This document shows, in pieces, positions 44,157-55,179 of a stretch of DNA of 64,000 nt (its first letter is position 1; each line of letters starts with the position of its first letter). A program made the translations under genes and the position numbers. The notes under the pieces are model-generated. The model was not told the origin of the DNA, ran no database searches, and saw only the letters and a program-made list of their open reading frames with translations. Source of the DNA: Notospermus geniculatus (lineage: Eukaryota > Nemertea > Pilidiophora > Heteronemertea > Lineidae); NCBI GenBank assembly GCA_002633025.1, contig NMRB01001647.1, positions 97,854-161,853 on the forward strand. The letters run 5' to 3'.

Positions 44157-44694
44157 TATTGCAAGATATTTTGAAAGCATAAATCCATTTAATTTTTTTA
44201 TCAATTTTCCACATGATGAGACATGAATGATGGTCTAGGGCAGGTTATTATGAAATCTGAAAAAAGACGATAAATGCAAAGTCCACGATGTATAAAGTCC
44301 TACTCAGATAGACCCGTAGTTAGTCCTCTACTCATCCTTATTACCTGGCATGGCACATCCAATCCACTCCACTTGTTTCCAGCAAATGTTTCCCGCCCAC
44401 AACCACAGTGCCACAACCGTAAGAAGTCACAACTTGAAATTGCTCGTCAAGCCAATTTAAGTAGAAAAATCTGATTATCAATCCTTGAAGCCCGACATCC
44501 TCTGATTCTTCGGCCTAGCACTGCCTCCAGGATACAGAGAGAAATGATTTTCAAAAGTCCTCAGTGATCGATCACCTCGCCTGAAAGAAAAGTAGAATGT
44601 TGTAGTGAATCGGGTGTTGGTCAGTTTCCGTTGAGGACACCTATGGCTCTGATAGGTTTAACCACTCATTTTACAGAACAGCAACAGCAACCCA

Positions 44695-45012
44695 GTCCGG
44701 TAGGAAGCTACGTCTTTCACCTTAGAAACCTGTTATTATTTCATGCCCTTTAATTGTATCTCCTTTATATGTGACCCCTTGCATGACATAAAAGTGTTTG
44801 GGTTTGGAGATTGGATTACTCGCAGGGTGTTTATGGACGCCTCGTTTAACATGGGTCATTGAACCATCTTTTTTAGAAGATGGGGATTTGGCCTAGTGGT
44901 TTAAGGCGTGCTGCCCCTGAGTGCTGGCGATTGATGCCTTATGCGAGGGTCCATGGATTCAAGTCCGGTAGGAAGCTATGTCTTTCACCTTAGAAACCTG
45001 TTATTATTTCAG
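44695..45012. repeat. 50-bp direct repeats bracketing a tRNA-like sequence
   Basis: The block from AGTCCGGTAGGAAGCTACGT through TTATTATTTCA occurs at 44695-44744 and 44963-45012 with one mismatch. Between them, at about 44876-44970, is a tRNA-like stretch (TGGCCTAGTGGTTTAAGG and box B-like GGATTCAAGTCC). Acceptor-stem pairing is not evident, so it is probably a SINE head rather than a working tRNA. Confidence 0.6.
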
Positions 45013-45189
45013 GAACCTTGAATACCGGTGTAATATGAACAAATGCTTTCACTCATCTAATAGACCTCAACTCAAAATTTTCGTTACATGAATACTGTCC
45101 GGTCATTGGGTAGTGAATTTCAAGCATTATCTTTCAAAATATCAGCCAGTACCCGCCACAGCTCTTCTTCTGAGCACCCAATCACCACA

Positions 45190-48100
45190 TCAAGACTTAC
45201 CATTCTCCGTTACATCGCCGTTGGTCGTTCCATTCTGTTCCGTCGCTTTTGGTTTTACTTCCTCGCCGAACGCCTCCGCCTCCTGCTCCAGTGACATCAT
45301 ACCGTCAGCCATCTTGTTTTCCCATTCTTGTACGTTTTCCATCACGTCGCCTTGCTTGTCTTTTTCATCACTCTGAAAATGGAGTGAAAACATAATGGTA
45401 ATGGTAATCATGGTAAAGGCAATGGTGAAATGGTAATTCCGTACAGGAAAGGTACAACGAAGTCAGAACTCTCGAAACCAAATTGGACGCGTCTGACTTG
45501 ATGAAACATCCAAAACTCTTCCAAAACGTTAACGTTATTATAACGCTAACGTTGTTCCTCTCACCTTTACATGATATGGTGTATTCTCTCCCTTGTCTTT
45601 CGAATCCATCTCAGCAAATTTCGAGAACATCCCAAAATATTTTTTCTTTTCATTATCCTTGTATTCTTTAAGTTTTCGCCGCGTGAGGGCCAGTTGATTT
45701 TTGACCGCCTTGTTCTCGGGGTCGACCTTCATCGCCATAACGTAGTCCTGCTCTGCCGCCTCAAAATCATTCATTGCAAATTTAGCCTGAAAAAGGGGAA
45801 AGTTCCTGTGAATTCTGATGGACATCTTAGAAGTTATGCGTCTCCGAATTTCGCACATTTTTAGACCCCAACCGGGGTGTTCCTCAGGCACTTTCTAGCA
45901 GAGATCCCAGAAGTGAATTCACTTCTAGGATCTCTGCTAGAAAGTGCCTGAGGAAGACCCCCGGTTGGGGTCAAAAATTTTCTAAATCTGGAGACGACTT
46001 TACTTATACTATCATTTGTGTGTCGTTTTTTTGTGCTCTATGTTGGATATTAGAAGTTATGGGAGGCTAGCGAATATGTCACCAACATCTTTCAATATAT
46101 AAAGACCATGCATGATTTTCAGTACAAAGCAACGTATTTATGTAACCTGGATTTATCTGCGTCTTCAAAGCAAATTGCCCCCACTATCACATGGGATGAC
46201 GAACTGGTCCAACCGGGAATCAAACCAAAACCTCAGAGGTGACAGGCATCGATACTCGCACTGCCCCACTCTGACACCCTAGAAGTAATGAGGATAAACC
46301 AGATTTATTTCCAGATCCACTTATCCAAACCTACCTGACCTCTCCTGAATAAACCCTTCACATTATTCTCATCCATTTCAAGAGCTTTGTCACAATTCTT
46401 AGCCGCATCATGATAGTTCTTCTCCTTTAAGTTACACATGGCTATATTCAGATACGCGGCGAGCAGGAGAGGGAAACCTTTCTCCTTTGTTTCATCTGCC
46501 ATGTCCTTTATACTACTTTCTAAGTAATCAACAACCCGCTTGTACTGTTTAACTGCTAATTTATACTTTTCAGCCTGAAACGAAGCCAAAGAAATTAAAA
46601 TCAGTCCCCACTAGGGGTACTAATGAATGAAAAGCAGGGGCGGATCCACGATTTCGGAAAAGAGGGGGCGCACTGTGCTAGAAACATTGAAATATGCGGT
46701 GAATTTCAATGATTTGCTCCAAATTTCAGAATTTCACGGTCAATTTTACAGGTTCGTTGGCTGAAAAGGGAGGTGCACGCCAGGTGTGCCCCCAGATCTG
46801 CACCTGAAAAGTTGTAGGGATTTAATTTAGTTGAGGAAATCATCATGAAGATATTTATTGTTGAAAAAACTCTGATGGGTTGAAGGAGGCTGAATTATTG
46901 GACATGAACACAAACCTTAAAGTACGTTGTACCCTTCGCTTTGACAATTTCCGATTGAGCGATCTTTTCGTCGTCATCCATTTCCCATGATTCCTTAAGT
47001 GTCTGAAAAAAAAAATCGATATTTAAACCGTGAATATGAAACATCACAATTACAATGTGTTCAATATTGTCATTGTTGATCTCAGTATTTCATTCCAAAT
47101 GACACTGTTACATCATGATGATCACAAAATACAGCAGTTACCACTAACACAGCAAAAACAGCACAAGAGGTCAGAAAGTATGGATTTTTAAGTATGGATT
47201 TTTAGTATAGAAGTATGGATTTTTGAGTATGGAAGTATGGATTTTTAAGTATGGATTTGAATCTTTCCTGATTCCTGTAATCCTCCCTACCTTTTCAAAA
47301 TTTTTCAGTTCCACCTCATAAACAAGGTCAGCATTAGGTGGAATCTTAAACTCCTCATTGCCGGCTGAACCATATGCCATACTTGATTTGATATTCAACC
47401 GTGATTTTTCACCCTTCTTGAATTTACGAATCCCCTGGTCGATTCCTTCTATAACATTCTCTTCCAAGCTTTCTCCAACTGTAAACTGGACCTCGCGATC
47501 CTCAAAGACATTTCCCTCGTACTTTCCTACGATGTGAACTGAAAGAATAGAGAAAGATTCGATATGATTTTATTTCTAGTACACATTTGGCTTTGGGAGA
47601 TGAGTGTGGGAGTATTGTAATTCCCAATATCTGAAGGCCAGTATGCTCACCGTCTACAGTGCTGCCCTCTGTAGGTGACTTGACACCGTCACCTTGCTGG
47701 AGAATCCGCCGTGTGATTGTTCCCTCATGCTTCTTGGGTGAGATGTCTTCACCTGGCGGAGAGAAGAGATTATGACAAACAGATATTATGGAAAAGATGA
47801 GCAGGATGCTGTTGTAAACTAATGCGTTAGCTCTTTAACACAACTTAATAGGATACTGCATCCGTCAGACTAAAACAAGGATAGTATTAGTCACTATTTC
47901 TGACCCGCTTGAAAAATTTCAGGAGAAAATACTGTCCAGTGTCTTCATTCAGTGGTCTTGTTCTGGATCACCCATCTTAGACAGCAGCTGCAAAAACAAG
48001 AGCAGAGAGTGAGAGATACCTTTCCAGTCAAAAAGCTCCACCTCGAATTTCAAGGTGGCATTTGGTGGTATATTCGCGCCAGCTCCAGCTTCTCCATAAG

Positions 48101-49121
48101 CATACTCTGATTGACAGGTCAGCAATGCCTTCTCTCCCTTCTTCATTGTAGCCACGCCCATATCCCATGCCTTGATTACTTCACCTGAAATAAGAATGAA
48201 CCAAAAGAAATTAAGATGAAAGCTAATATCATATGAACTTAACAGTAATACAAGGCAGACTGGTGCGTTAACTCTTTCACTGCCCGCTCCTAAAACGACT
48301 GTTTCCATCCCCAGGCCCAGATCCGGACCTTTTTGGCAAATTGCCAACATAAAAAATGGAACGAGTTATTTTCACTAAACTGGTTTTACTTTGTTCCTTT
48401 GATTGTCCTCTTTACATACACCTCAACAGTTATACTTTAATTTGTGGTATTTCTCAATCATCCCACTCCACGTAGCAGTAGTTTGCACCCTCAACAGCAA
48501 AATGGCGTCCAAATCGCCATTGAGGCTGCCATTCTTATTGATGGTGCTACGCCTACACACATTTGCCCACCAAAATCATCGTCTGACTCGCTCGGCGAGA
48601 CCCAAGGCTAACTTGTGTAAGCGTATCGCAGTGACATCTGGCGGAGTTTTTATGAACTGAGCCAAAAGTATACGTACGTGTTTGGCAATGAAGTGATGGG
48701 AATTGTAACACGTATGGGTACGTGTATGGCAGTGAAAGAGTTAATCAAACTGCATATAGACGTTGTGCTAGTCAAAACCTTGAAAAACAGTGTAGGGCTA
48801 CCACGATTAGGCTAGGCCTACTCGGCTCACAGAAGTCATCAGGTCACTGCACCAGCCTAGCGTAGGCGTTTGATTGAAAATAAAGAAGCCATCATCGATC
48901 ATCATCATCAACCGTACCTTTGCCAATATTAAACTCAAAGTATTCGCCGCGATCACGGCTTGAATCAAACGTGGTTCCATCAGTTAAAGTCCCCACATAA
49001 TGCACTTTTACTTTATCACCGGCCAGGGGGCTGTCATCTCCTACCCCTGGGGTAAGGATCTCCTTCATCACACCACCATCTTTGTTTGGAGTGCAATCAA
49101 CCACGTTTTCTGACACTGCTG
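45190..49121 (-). CDS. FKBP4: FKBP4/FKBP5-type immunophilin co-chaperone (5' end missing)
   Basis: Eight minus-strand exons join in phase: about 49121-48918, 48184-48020, 47752-47651, 47538-47291, 47002-46916, 46574-46335, 45786-45565, 45372-45190 (TGA). Together they give about 483 codons against roughly 460 in vertebrate FKBP4/5, so only a short first coding exon should be missing; the sequence breaks at the n at 49122. The first FKBP domain has [33 protein letters not shown] and [10 protein letters not shown], retaining the PPIase pocket residues. A second FKBP-like domain (EGTITRRIL ... [18 protein letters not shown]) follows. Then come the [11 protein letters not shown] linker and three TPR-type helices pairs ([46 protein letters not shown]), expected to bind the C-terminal EEVD of Hsp90. 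The C-terminal tail is charged. It is a likely cytosolic peptidyl-prolyl isomerase and Hsp90 co-chaperone. FKBP4 and FKBP5 are vertebrate paralogues, so this is probably pro-orthologous to both. Confidence 0.93.
45840..45998. repeat. Near-perfect hairpin in an FKBP intron
   Basis: GACCCCAACCGGGGTGTTCC, TCAGGCACTTTCTAGCAGAG and ATCCCAGAAGTG are exactly inverted after GAATTC at the centre. Adjacent sequence to 46060 (TGTGTCGTTTTTTTGTGCTC) also matches 30345-30500. Confidence 0.8.
46628..46802 (-). repeat. Copy 2 of the ~160-bp dispersed repeat
   Basis: It runs from GGGGCGGATCCACGATTTC to GATCTGCACCTG with the AATTTCACGGTCAATTTTAC core, in the same orientation as 1866-2032. It lies in an FKBP intron. 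Confidence 0.75.
48268..48744. mobile_element. MITE with TTAACTCTTTCACTGCC ends, copy 2
   Basis: TTAACTCTTTCACTGCCCGC is mirrored by GTATGGCAGTGAAAGAGTTAA. It lies in an FKBP intron and shares its right half with 31781-31950. Confidence 0.75.
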
Positions 49122-49122
49122 N
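49122..49122. other. Single n joining two truncated genes
   Basis: The FKBP coding sequence ends on one side and the PDHX coding sequence begins on the other, with no promoter, start codon or first exon for either. It most likely stands for a gap of unknown length. Confidence 0.8.
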
Positions 49123-52100
49123 CCTGGGGATGTTTTGTGTGAGATTCAAACAGACAAGGCTGTCGTGGCATTTGAATTGGATGAAGAAGGAACGTTAGCA
49201 AAAATTTTGGTACGAATCAGCTTCTTTGCATTAAGAATAAATGTCTTGTTGAACTCCTGTTTGTGTCTGTGACTGATACCTGCTAATTATGTAAAATTTT
49301 CATGATTTTTTTCATCACAGAAACCTGAGAATTCAAAAGATATCCCAGTTGGAACTCTGATAGCCGTGATGGTTGAAGAAGGTGAGGACTGGCAGAACGT
49401 CGAGATACCAGCTGACGAGGTCATTGCACCTGCAGCAGCAGCTCCTGATGCTGTGAAAGAGGCACCACTTAGTCCGGCTGCTGCAGCACCCCCTACTGGT
49501 CAACTAGCTCACGGGACTGAACTTTACGGCGATGGGTAAGAATCTATTGTCATGGCTGAGACTGGTATATGTCTGGAGAATTCAGGTCTATTAGGGTCCG
49601 GAGGGTCCCTATTCTAGTGCCATTTATTGGTTTGTCAGATGTCTTCATCAGGTACTAAATTCTGCTCATCATTGTCAAGCTTTGTTATGTGATGAATATC
49701 TTGCGAATATCTTCTTTACAGGCACCTTGTTGGGCCAGCCGTCAAACAGTTACTAGAAATGTACCAAATCAACATAAAGGACATTACACCAACTGGACCT
49801 AGTAATACAGTAATGAAAGGGTGAGTAACCGCTGGGAGTATTTTATAAGTTAGCCAGTCTGCATTTGCAGTCATTTGAGGAGACTGTGATCATTTCATAG
49901 AGAACTGATAAGACCTCTTGAGTAAGACAGAAATGTGGTCTAAATTGTCTGTTATGTGTGCCAGGTGCGGATCCAAGGGGGCGCACGGGGCATTTGCCCC
50001 CCCCCTTATGACCAACAAATCTGTAAAATTGACCGTGAAATTCTGGAATTTGGAGTAAATCTTTGAAATTTACCACAGATTTCAATGTTTAGGATCCACC
50101 CCTGTGTGCCCTGAATTGAATTTAAGTTCATTACTATTTCCCCTTATTCCAGGGATGTTTTGAAATTCATCAACGAAAAGAACTTAAAGCCTATTGACCA
50201 AACAGCTGCAGCAGTGACTGATGGTGGTGGCTCAACAGCTGCTGCACCTGCTGGACCACCTGCGACGCCGGTTGCAGCGCCCCCACCGCCTCCTTCTCCA
50301 TCTGGTGCTGACTTTGAAGACCTCGAGATGACCAACATGCGTCGAACAATAGCCAAGAGATTAACAGAATCAAAGGTGAGTATATATAGACCAATCAGGC
50401 ATGGATCCAGAGTGGGGCGCCCTGGCGCGCACCTCCCCTTTTAGCCAACAAATCTGTAAAATCGACCGTGAAATTCTAGAATTTGGCGCAGATTTCAATG
50501 TTCCTAGCACAGGGCGCCCCGCTTTTCCCAAATCCTGGATCCGCCCCTGCCAATCTCCTTTGAATGATGTCCGGTACTGCCAATCAGGGTTGTCATTTGT
50601 CAATCAGCACATTCTTGACAGCCAAATTTTTTCTTCAGCAAACAGTCCCGCATTCTTACGGTACAATAAGCTGCAATATGAGTAACATAACAAAGTTACG
50701 GAAAGAGTTAAAACAGGATGGTATCAAGGTGTCTGTGAATGACTTCATCATAAAGGCTGCTGGTGTTGCCTTAAAGGTGAGTGGTGGAGAGGTGCCAATG
50801 CGAAACTTCATTGGTTTGGTCATATGTGTGGCGGTCTAGGAAAACCCGTTGGATGTTGCGTTTGAGGAAAGTGTTAATGCCTTGGTGAACCCGCACATTT
50901 CAATAACTGAAATTTACTACGTAACAGGTGAACAGTAGCAGATCAATGCACAGGCAATCTAACAACCCTTGTTGATCACTCAGCGACTTCAGACGGGTTT
51001 GCCGAGACCGTCACACATTTTACGTATGCCAAAAATAAATGCATGTAAAATAAAAGCACGATTTCTTGAATATTTGGTGTATTGACTGTATCATGCTTGG
51101 TGCTTCATTTTCTATACTGTCATATTTAATTATAACATTGGGGTATTTGACCACTTTTATCATAGCAATTTCAAAACACGTTTTGAGTTGATGAGATTCA
51201 ATCAAGTACCGGGTATTTGTGAACTTTTTCAGCGTGTCCCTGCAGTAAATGCCATATGGGGTGGTGAAGCCCCTCGCCAACTAGCTGCTGTTGATATCTC
51301 AGTCGCCGTAGCAACAGAAAATGGCCTCATCACGCCAATAGTAACAGGTCCTGATGGTCGAGGTGTGGAGGACATATCGTCACAAGTTCGGGATCTTGCT
51401 GGTCGGGCCAGAGAGGGAAAATTGAAACCGAATGAGTTTCAAGGAGGCTCATTTACGTAAGTTTGAAAAGTTTATGTGGTTAATTCTTCATGGAAAACGA
51501 AGTTAATTCCAGTAGATCAGGACTGGAATATCTACTCTACTCTCTTTGCTTTCCAGTCTGGAGCAAGTTCTGTTCGGTGGCACAGAATTTAGTTGCTCCT
51601 CTGCTGAAGATTGAGGCCATTTTGTGTACACATATGTGACCCATCACAGCATCAAAACCAGTCGCATGTCGCTCTTAGCTTGGCAGCATGAAACCAAATG
51701 CTTGTCAGTTTCAATATTATCTGTCTACTATGAAATCTAAAACAATCTACTTACTGTTTTTCTTCTATTCTCTCCTGGTGTCATCTTAGTTCATTGAGGC
51801 TCACCTTCTGAGCGACATGCGACTACTTTTGCTGTGACGGGTCACATATCTGCTGGGAGTGGGAGGACTATATCAGACTAGTGTGACAAGCACAAATTGG
51901 ACTTTGCAAAATCTTTTCTTTTCTTTCAGAATCTCAAACCTTGGCATGTACGGCATCACAGAATTCTCAGCCGTGATAAACCCACCGCAGGCCTGTATAA
52001 TGGCCGTGGGCACATCAACTGTCGAGCTCGGCGCAGACGGCAAACCAGAGACGATGATGACAGTGACACTCTCTTCTGATGCGAGGATTGTTGATGACTT

Positions 52101-52209
52101 ATTAGCGGCTGAATATTTATCTGAATTTAAGAGTTTGTTGGAGAATCCTGTAAAAATGTTGCTTGGAGGAGAACGTACGCGGAGTGATCCACTGGAGCAA
52201 TTTGCGTAA
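49123..52209 (+). CDS. PDHX: Pyruvate dehydrogenase complex E3-binding protein (5' end missing)
   Basis: Seven exons join in phase: 49123-49209, 49321-49535, 49722-49820, 50153-50375, 50639-50776, 51233-51456, 51930-52209 (TAA), 421 codons plus stop. The visible protein starts inside the lipoyl domain ([14 protein letters not shown]; the lysine is the expected lipoylation site) and continues with [12 protein letters not shown]. After an Ala/Pro linker comes the peripheral subunit-binding domain ([20 protein letters not shown] ... [11 protein letters not shown]), which in this family binds dihydrolipoyl dehydrogenase (E3). After a second Ala/Pro-rich linker comes the 2-oxoacid acyltransferase-like core ([71 protein letters not shown]). 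The catalytic DHRxxDG motif of true E2 is replaced by DARIVDD, so the core should be structural, as in PDHX and unlike DLAT. The mitochondrial presequence and the start of the lipoyl domain are lost at the n at 49122. Confidence 0.94.
49962..50106 (+). repeat. Copy 3 of the ~160-bp dispersed repeat
   Basis: It runs from CAGGTGCGGATCCAAGGGGG to TAGGATCCACCCCTG with ACCAACAAATCTGTAAAATT and GACCGTGAAATTCTGGAATT in between. It lies in a PDHX intron, inverted relative to copies 1 and 2. Confidence 0.75.
50397..50549 (+). repeat. Copy 4 of the ~160-bp dispersed repeat
   Basis: It begins GGCATGGATCCAGAGTGGGG and ends AATCCTGGATCCGCCCCTG, in the next PDHX intron and the same orientation as copy 3. 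Its ends GGATCCAG/CTGGATCC are short inverted repeats. Confidence 0.75.
51628..51850. mobile_element. MITE in a PDHX intron (ATATGTGACCCATCACAGC ends)
   Basis: ATATGTGACCCATCACAGCA, then AGTCGCATGTCGCTC, is mirrored by GAGCGACATGCGACTA and GCTGTGACGGGTCACATAT. Confidence 0.8.
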
Positions 52210-52688
52210 AGGAAGACTGGAACGTATTTTTGACAATGAACTAACAATGTATGGCTGAGATTCACTTTAAATCTCAAGTTCATTTTAATATTTACTACTT
52301 GAAACAAGACGTTTTAAATGAGTTTTCATCCTGTCAAATGGGAAATCGACCAAAAAAAGTTCATAAACGACTGCTCACTCATTTATGAATTTTTGCTTGT
52401 ATGTAGTGGGTACATAAATTTTGATGGCTATGTCATCCTAGCTCAAGAATTTGTTGGCAGGAGTTCAGCGATATATCTGGGGACTATTCCCTTGACATAC
52501 ATGTAGTTATCAGGTTAAGTTAGAAAATTAGGGGCACTTTGTCTGTCTGATGATTCATCACACAGATTCTTGACCCACTGCATTTGACTTCAAAGATGGT
52601 AAGTTATTTATGGAACTGTTACGGTATGTGCTTAATGTTGATTTGTTAGATGATTGTATATAGAAGTGAATAGATGTATTTGCCATTC

Positions 52689-52694
52689 AATAAA
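52689..52694 (+). terminator. Polyadenylation signal of PDHX
   Basis: A canonical AATAAA lies 480 bp after the PDHX stop in an AT-rich 3' UTR, with a T/G-rich stretch shortly after. Confidence 0.7.
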
Positions 52695-53951
52695 TGGTTT
52701 CAAAAGAATGATTTGTGTCAGTTTTGTTTGTAGCACCACTCATTCAATGAATAGAGGGCTCTTTTATGGGCCTTGATTGTTTATGTTTGGATTTTTAGCT
52801 TTGGTTGAAATCGGGTGTGGCACCCCTGCTCCTAAAGTCCTGTTGTATCTACCCCAGAGCAGAGATCTGTCACCAGCCTACAGAAAACAGGAGGCGAAAT
52901 GCATAAAAGTGATATGCATAAAAGCTAGCAAATGCTTTTACTTCAGATTTGTACGGCATAGCGTAGTGCATTTGTACTGCAAAATCGAAGTAAAGGCATT
53001 TGCTAGTCTTTATTCATATGCCCCATGTCCTCTTGTCTTCATCCTGACGTATAGCTCACATTAACATCAATAGGTGGCAGCACTGCCGTCAAAGAGGAAG
53101 AAGCCAATTAGAGGAATTGTGGGATTGCTTCACTACAATTTCGCAACCTCCATATTTTTACTTTGTCGCCGTGAGGAAGGGTTCGTTTTTGCCAGATTTT
53201 CTCCGATTTCCCCATTTCTTATAGAAAGATTAAATGTTGTATTAGAAAGTCGATATATAATTTCATCGTTTAGTGGCATTTGATTGTCGACCAGGGGTTC
53301 CTGATCGCTGTATTTTTCGTTCGAAGTCGGCTCTCCTCGTCCTTCAGAATTTTTCTTTTGTGTTGATTGCTGCTTGGCAGTGGTTTGTGTACATATCTAT
53401 ACATTTTGTAGGCCTATATCATGCATTGGCTTGGATTACTGTTGTGCGCAGCAGTTTTGTGTGGTTTGTAATAGGCCTATCCTGTTTTGAGGTGGGAATA
53501 TCTCACAAATTCTCAATGGCCTGATTGGAAGACAAGAAAAATATTTACTTAGGCCTAGGCCTAGCAATCATGAAAATGTTGGCAAAAAACACACAAGTTC
53601 AAAAGTTGATGATTGACAATTAATCACTGTTAATTGTCGACAGAATTTTGACTCAGTTTGATGATCGATGCCAGAATTCTTGGTCAAAACACAAGTTTTC
53701 GAAATTTTGACTGATTTTGACATTTTAAGGTCCAGGAGGGGTCATATCCCCTGTAAGTGTAACACTAGGCCTACCCCCTCTGGTGGAAACACTAGCTGTT
53801 GTTCGAGTGGAACCAACTCTCTGCATCTGTGAGGAACTGTACCTCTCTCAATTTCTTCAAGGGTCAGTTGAAGCATGTTCTCTTCTGTGAGGCCTTTCGT
53901 GCTTTGAGCGGCCAGTAGGCCTATTGGCTGGATACTGCGCTACACAAGACG
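52695..53951. other. Intergenic with one palindrome at 52903-53022
   Basis: GCATAAAAGCTAGCAAATGC followed by TTTTACTTC at 52915-52945 is mirrored by GAAGTAAAGGCATTTGCTAG and TCTTTATTCATATGC at 52988-53022. No gene is recognised. Confidence 0.6.
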
Positions 53952-53970
53952 CATGTTGTTGTTGTTGTTG

Positions 53971-54025
<55 letters not shown>

Positions 54026-54027
54026 CG

Positions 54028-54076
<49 letters not shown>
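53952..54076. repeat. CTG/TTG triplet repeat tract
   Basis: About 40 triplets in the order (TTG)n, (CTG)n, a TCG interruption, then (TTG)n. It would read as polyglutamine on the minus strand, but flanking sequence shows no gene. Confidence 0.9.
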
Positions 54077-54078
<2 letters not shown>

Positions 54079-54181
54079 CAACTATTTCAATTTATCATTA
54101 TGATATAATCCGTGTATTGCCTCGTGACCACCTGGAATTCCCTTGCTGACAAGTACCCGGATGGATGACCCTCAGGATCCT

Positions 54182-54997
54182 GAGGCCCATATTTTCAAAG
54201 CTGTTTTATCCTAAACCTGTTTTAACAATATTAAGAAGCATTTTAAATTCATATTTTAAAAATTGCTTTGAGATAAAATGTTGTTTTTACTGAAACATTG
54301 TTTCAGCCAGCGTTTTAAATGTTAATAATACATGTATGTTTAAACGTGGTTCGTTGGAAAGATGTATTGCGTAAACACCACTATAGGTGCTACATGTGGG
54401 GACGATTAAGTGAAGAAGGTCAATTTTTGCGGGAGACAGATTTACAGGTTTCTGTGCACTGCCAGTCCTGTTTGCAGTATTTGGGACGTTTTTTTTCTTT
54501 TCATTTCGTTCCTTAATTTCTGGCGGCAGTGCCATAGGCCTGCTAGTACTAGAATAAAATGCATTTTAGCGTTAAAACTGGTTGAAATTATGGGTCCGGT
54601 GTAACACCTGCGAGTGTTCCACTCCTGACTTGACAATAGGGGACACACAGAGAGAACCATCTCGATCTGTCTCCCAGCGTTTCCCAAACAATAAGGGGGG
54701 CACACTGACCCACAGAAACACTGGCAGATATAACACCTGAGTCTGTCGCTGTGACAAGACAAGCCAACAGGATGTCAGACATGCCCCTATCTTGCTCTAG
54801 CTAAAACACGTTTTAAGGGTGATTTAAATGCGTTTTAGAGTTAAAACCCTTTGGAAAATATGAAAGTAAAAATGTGTTTTCGTCGGAGCGTTCTAAATCT
54901 AAAACAACTTCGAAAATATGATTTTCCCTAAAAATATTGTTTTATCTTTTTAAAATGCATTTTAGCGTTAAAACAGCTTTGAAAATATGGGCCCGAG
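54182..54997. mobile_element. Foldback element (GGCCCATATTTTCAAAGCTG ends)
   Basis: GAGGCCCATATTTTCAAAGC followed by TGTTTTA is mirrored by TAAAACAGCTTTGAAAATAT and GGGCCC. The inner word GCATTTTAGCGTTAAAAC occurs at 54560 and 54955, so subterminal repeats are present. About 815 bp, no transposase. Confidence 0.7.
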
Positions 54998-55005
54998 TGC
55001 CCATC

Positions 55006-55179
55006 CAGGTGTGACAGGAATCAAAGTGCCCCTGGAATCAAAGTCCGGATTTATTGTTCAGCATGGGATTAGAATATATGGCTATGGAGACCATGACCAT
55101 TCGAATATAACATTTCAATAGTGGGCTATTGTATGGCGGACTTGCATTCCCAGGAGGTCTTTGATTCCTGTCACACCTG
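55006..55179. mobile_element. MITE (CAGGTGTGACAGGAATCAAA ends), copy 1
   Basis: CAGGTGTGACAGGAATCAAA followed by G is mirrored exactly by CTTTGATTCCTGTCACACCTG. The interior (GATTAGAATATATGGCTA, ACCATGACCATTCG) matches 62142-62312. Confidence 0.9.

Noticed and set aside
44876-44970. Functional tRNA gene
   Set aside because: Boxes A and B are recognisable, but a paired acceptor stem and normal anticodon arm could not be drawn; it is better read as a SINE head.
49123-52209. DLAT (E2 acetyltransferase) instead of PDHX
   Set aside because: The catalytic DHRxxDG motif is missing and the lipoyl-domain end [12 protein letters not shown] is PDHX-like.
53857-54081. Polyglutamine frame on the minus strand
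   Set aside because: It is produced by the CTG/TTG triplet tract. The adjoining residues match nothing I recognise and no splice sites or start context support a gene.
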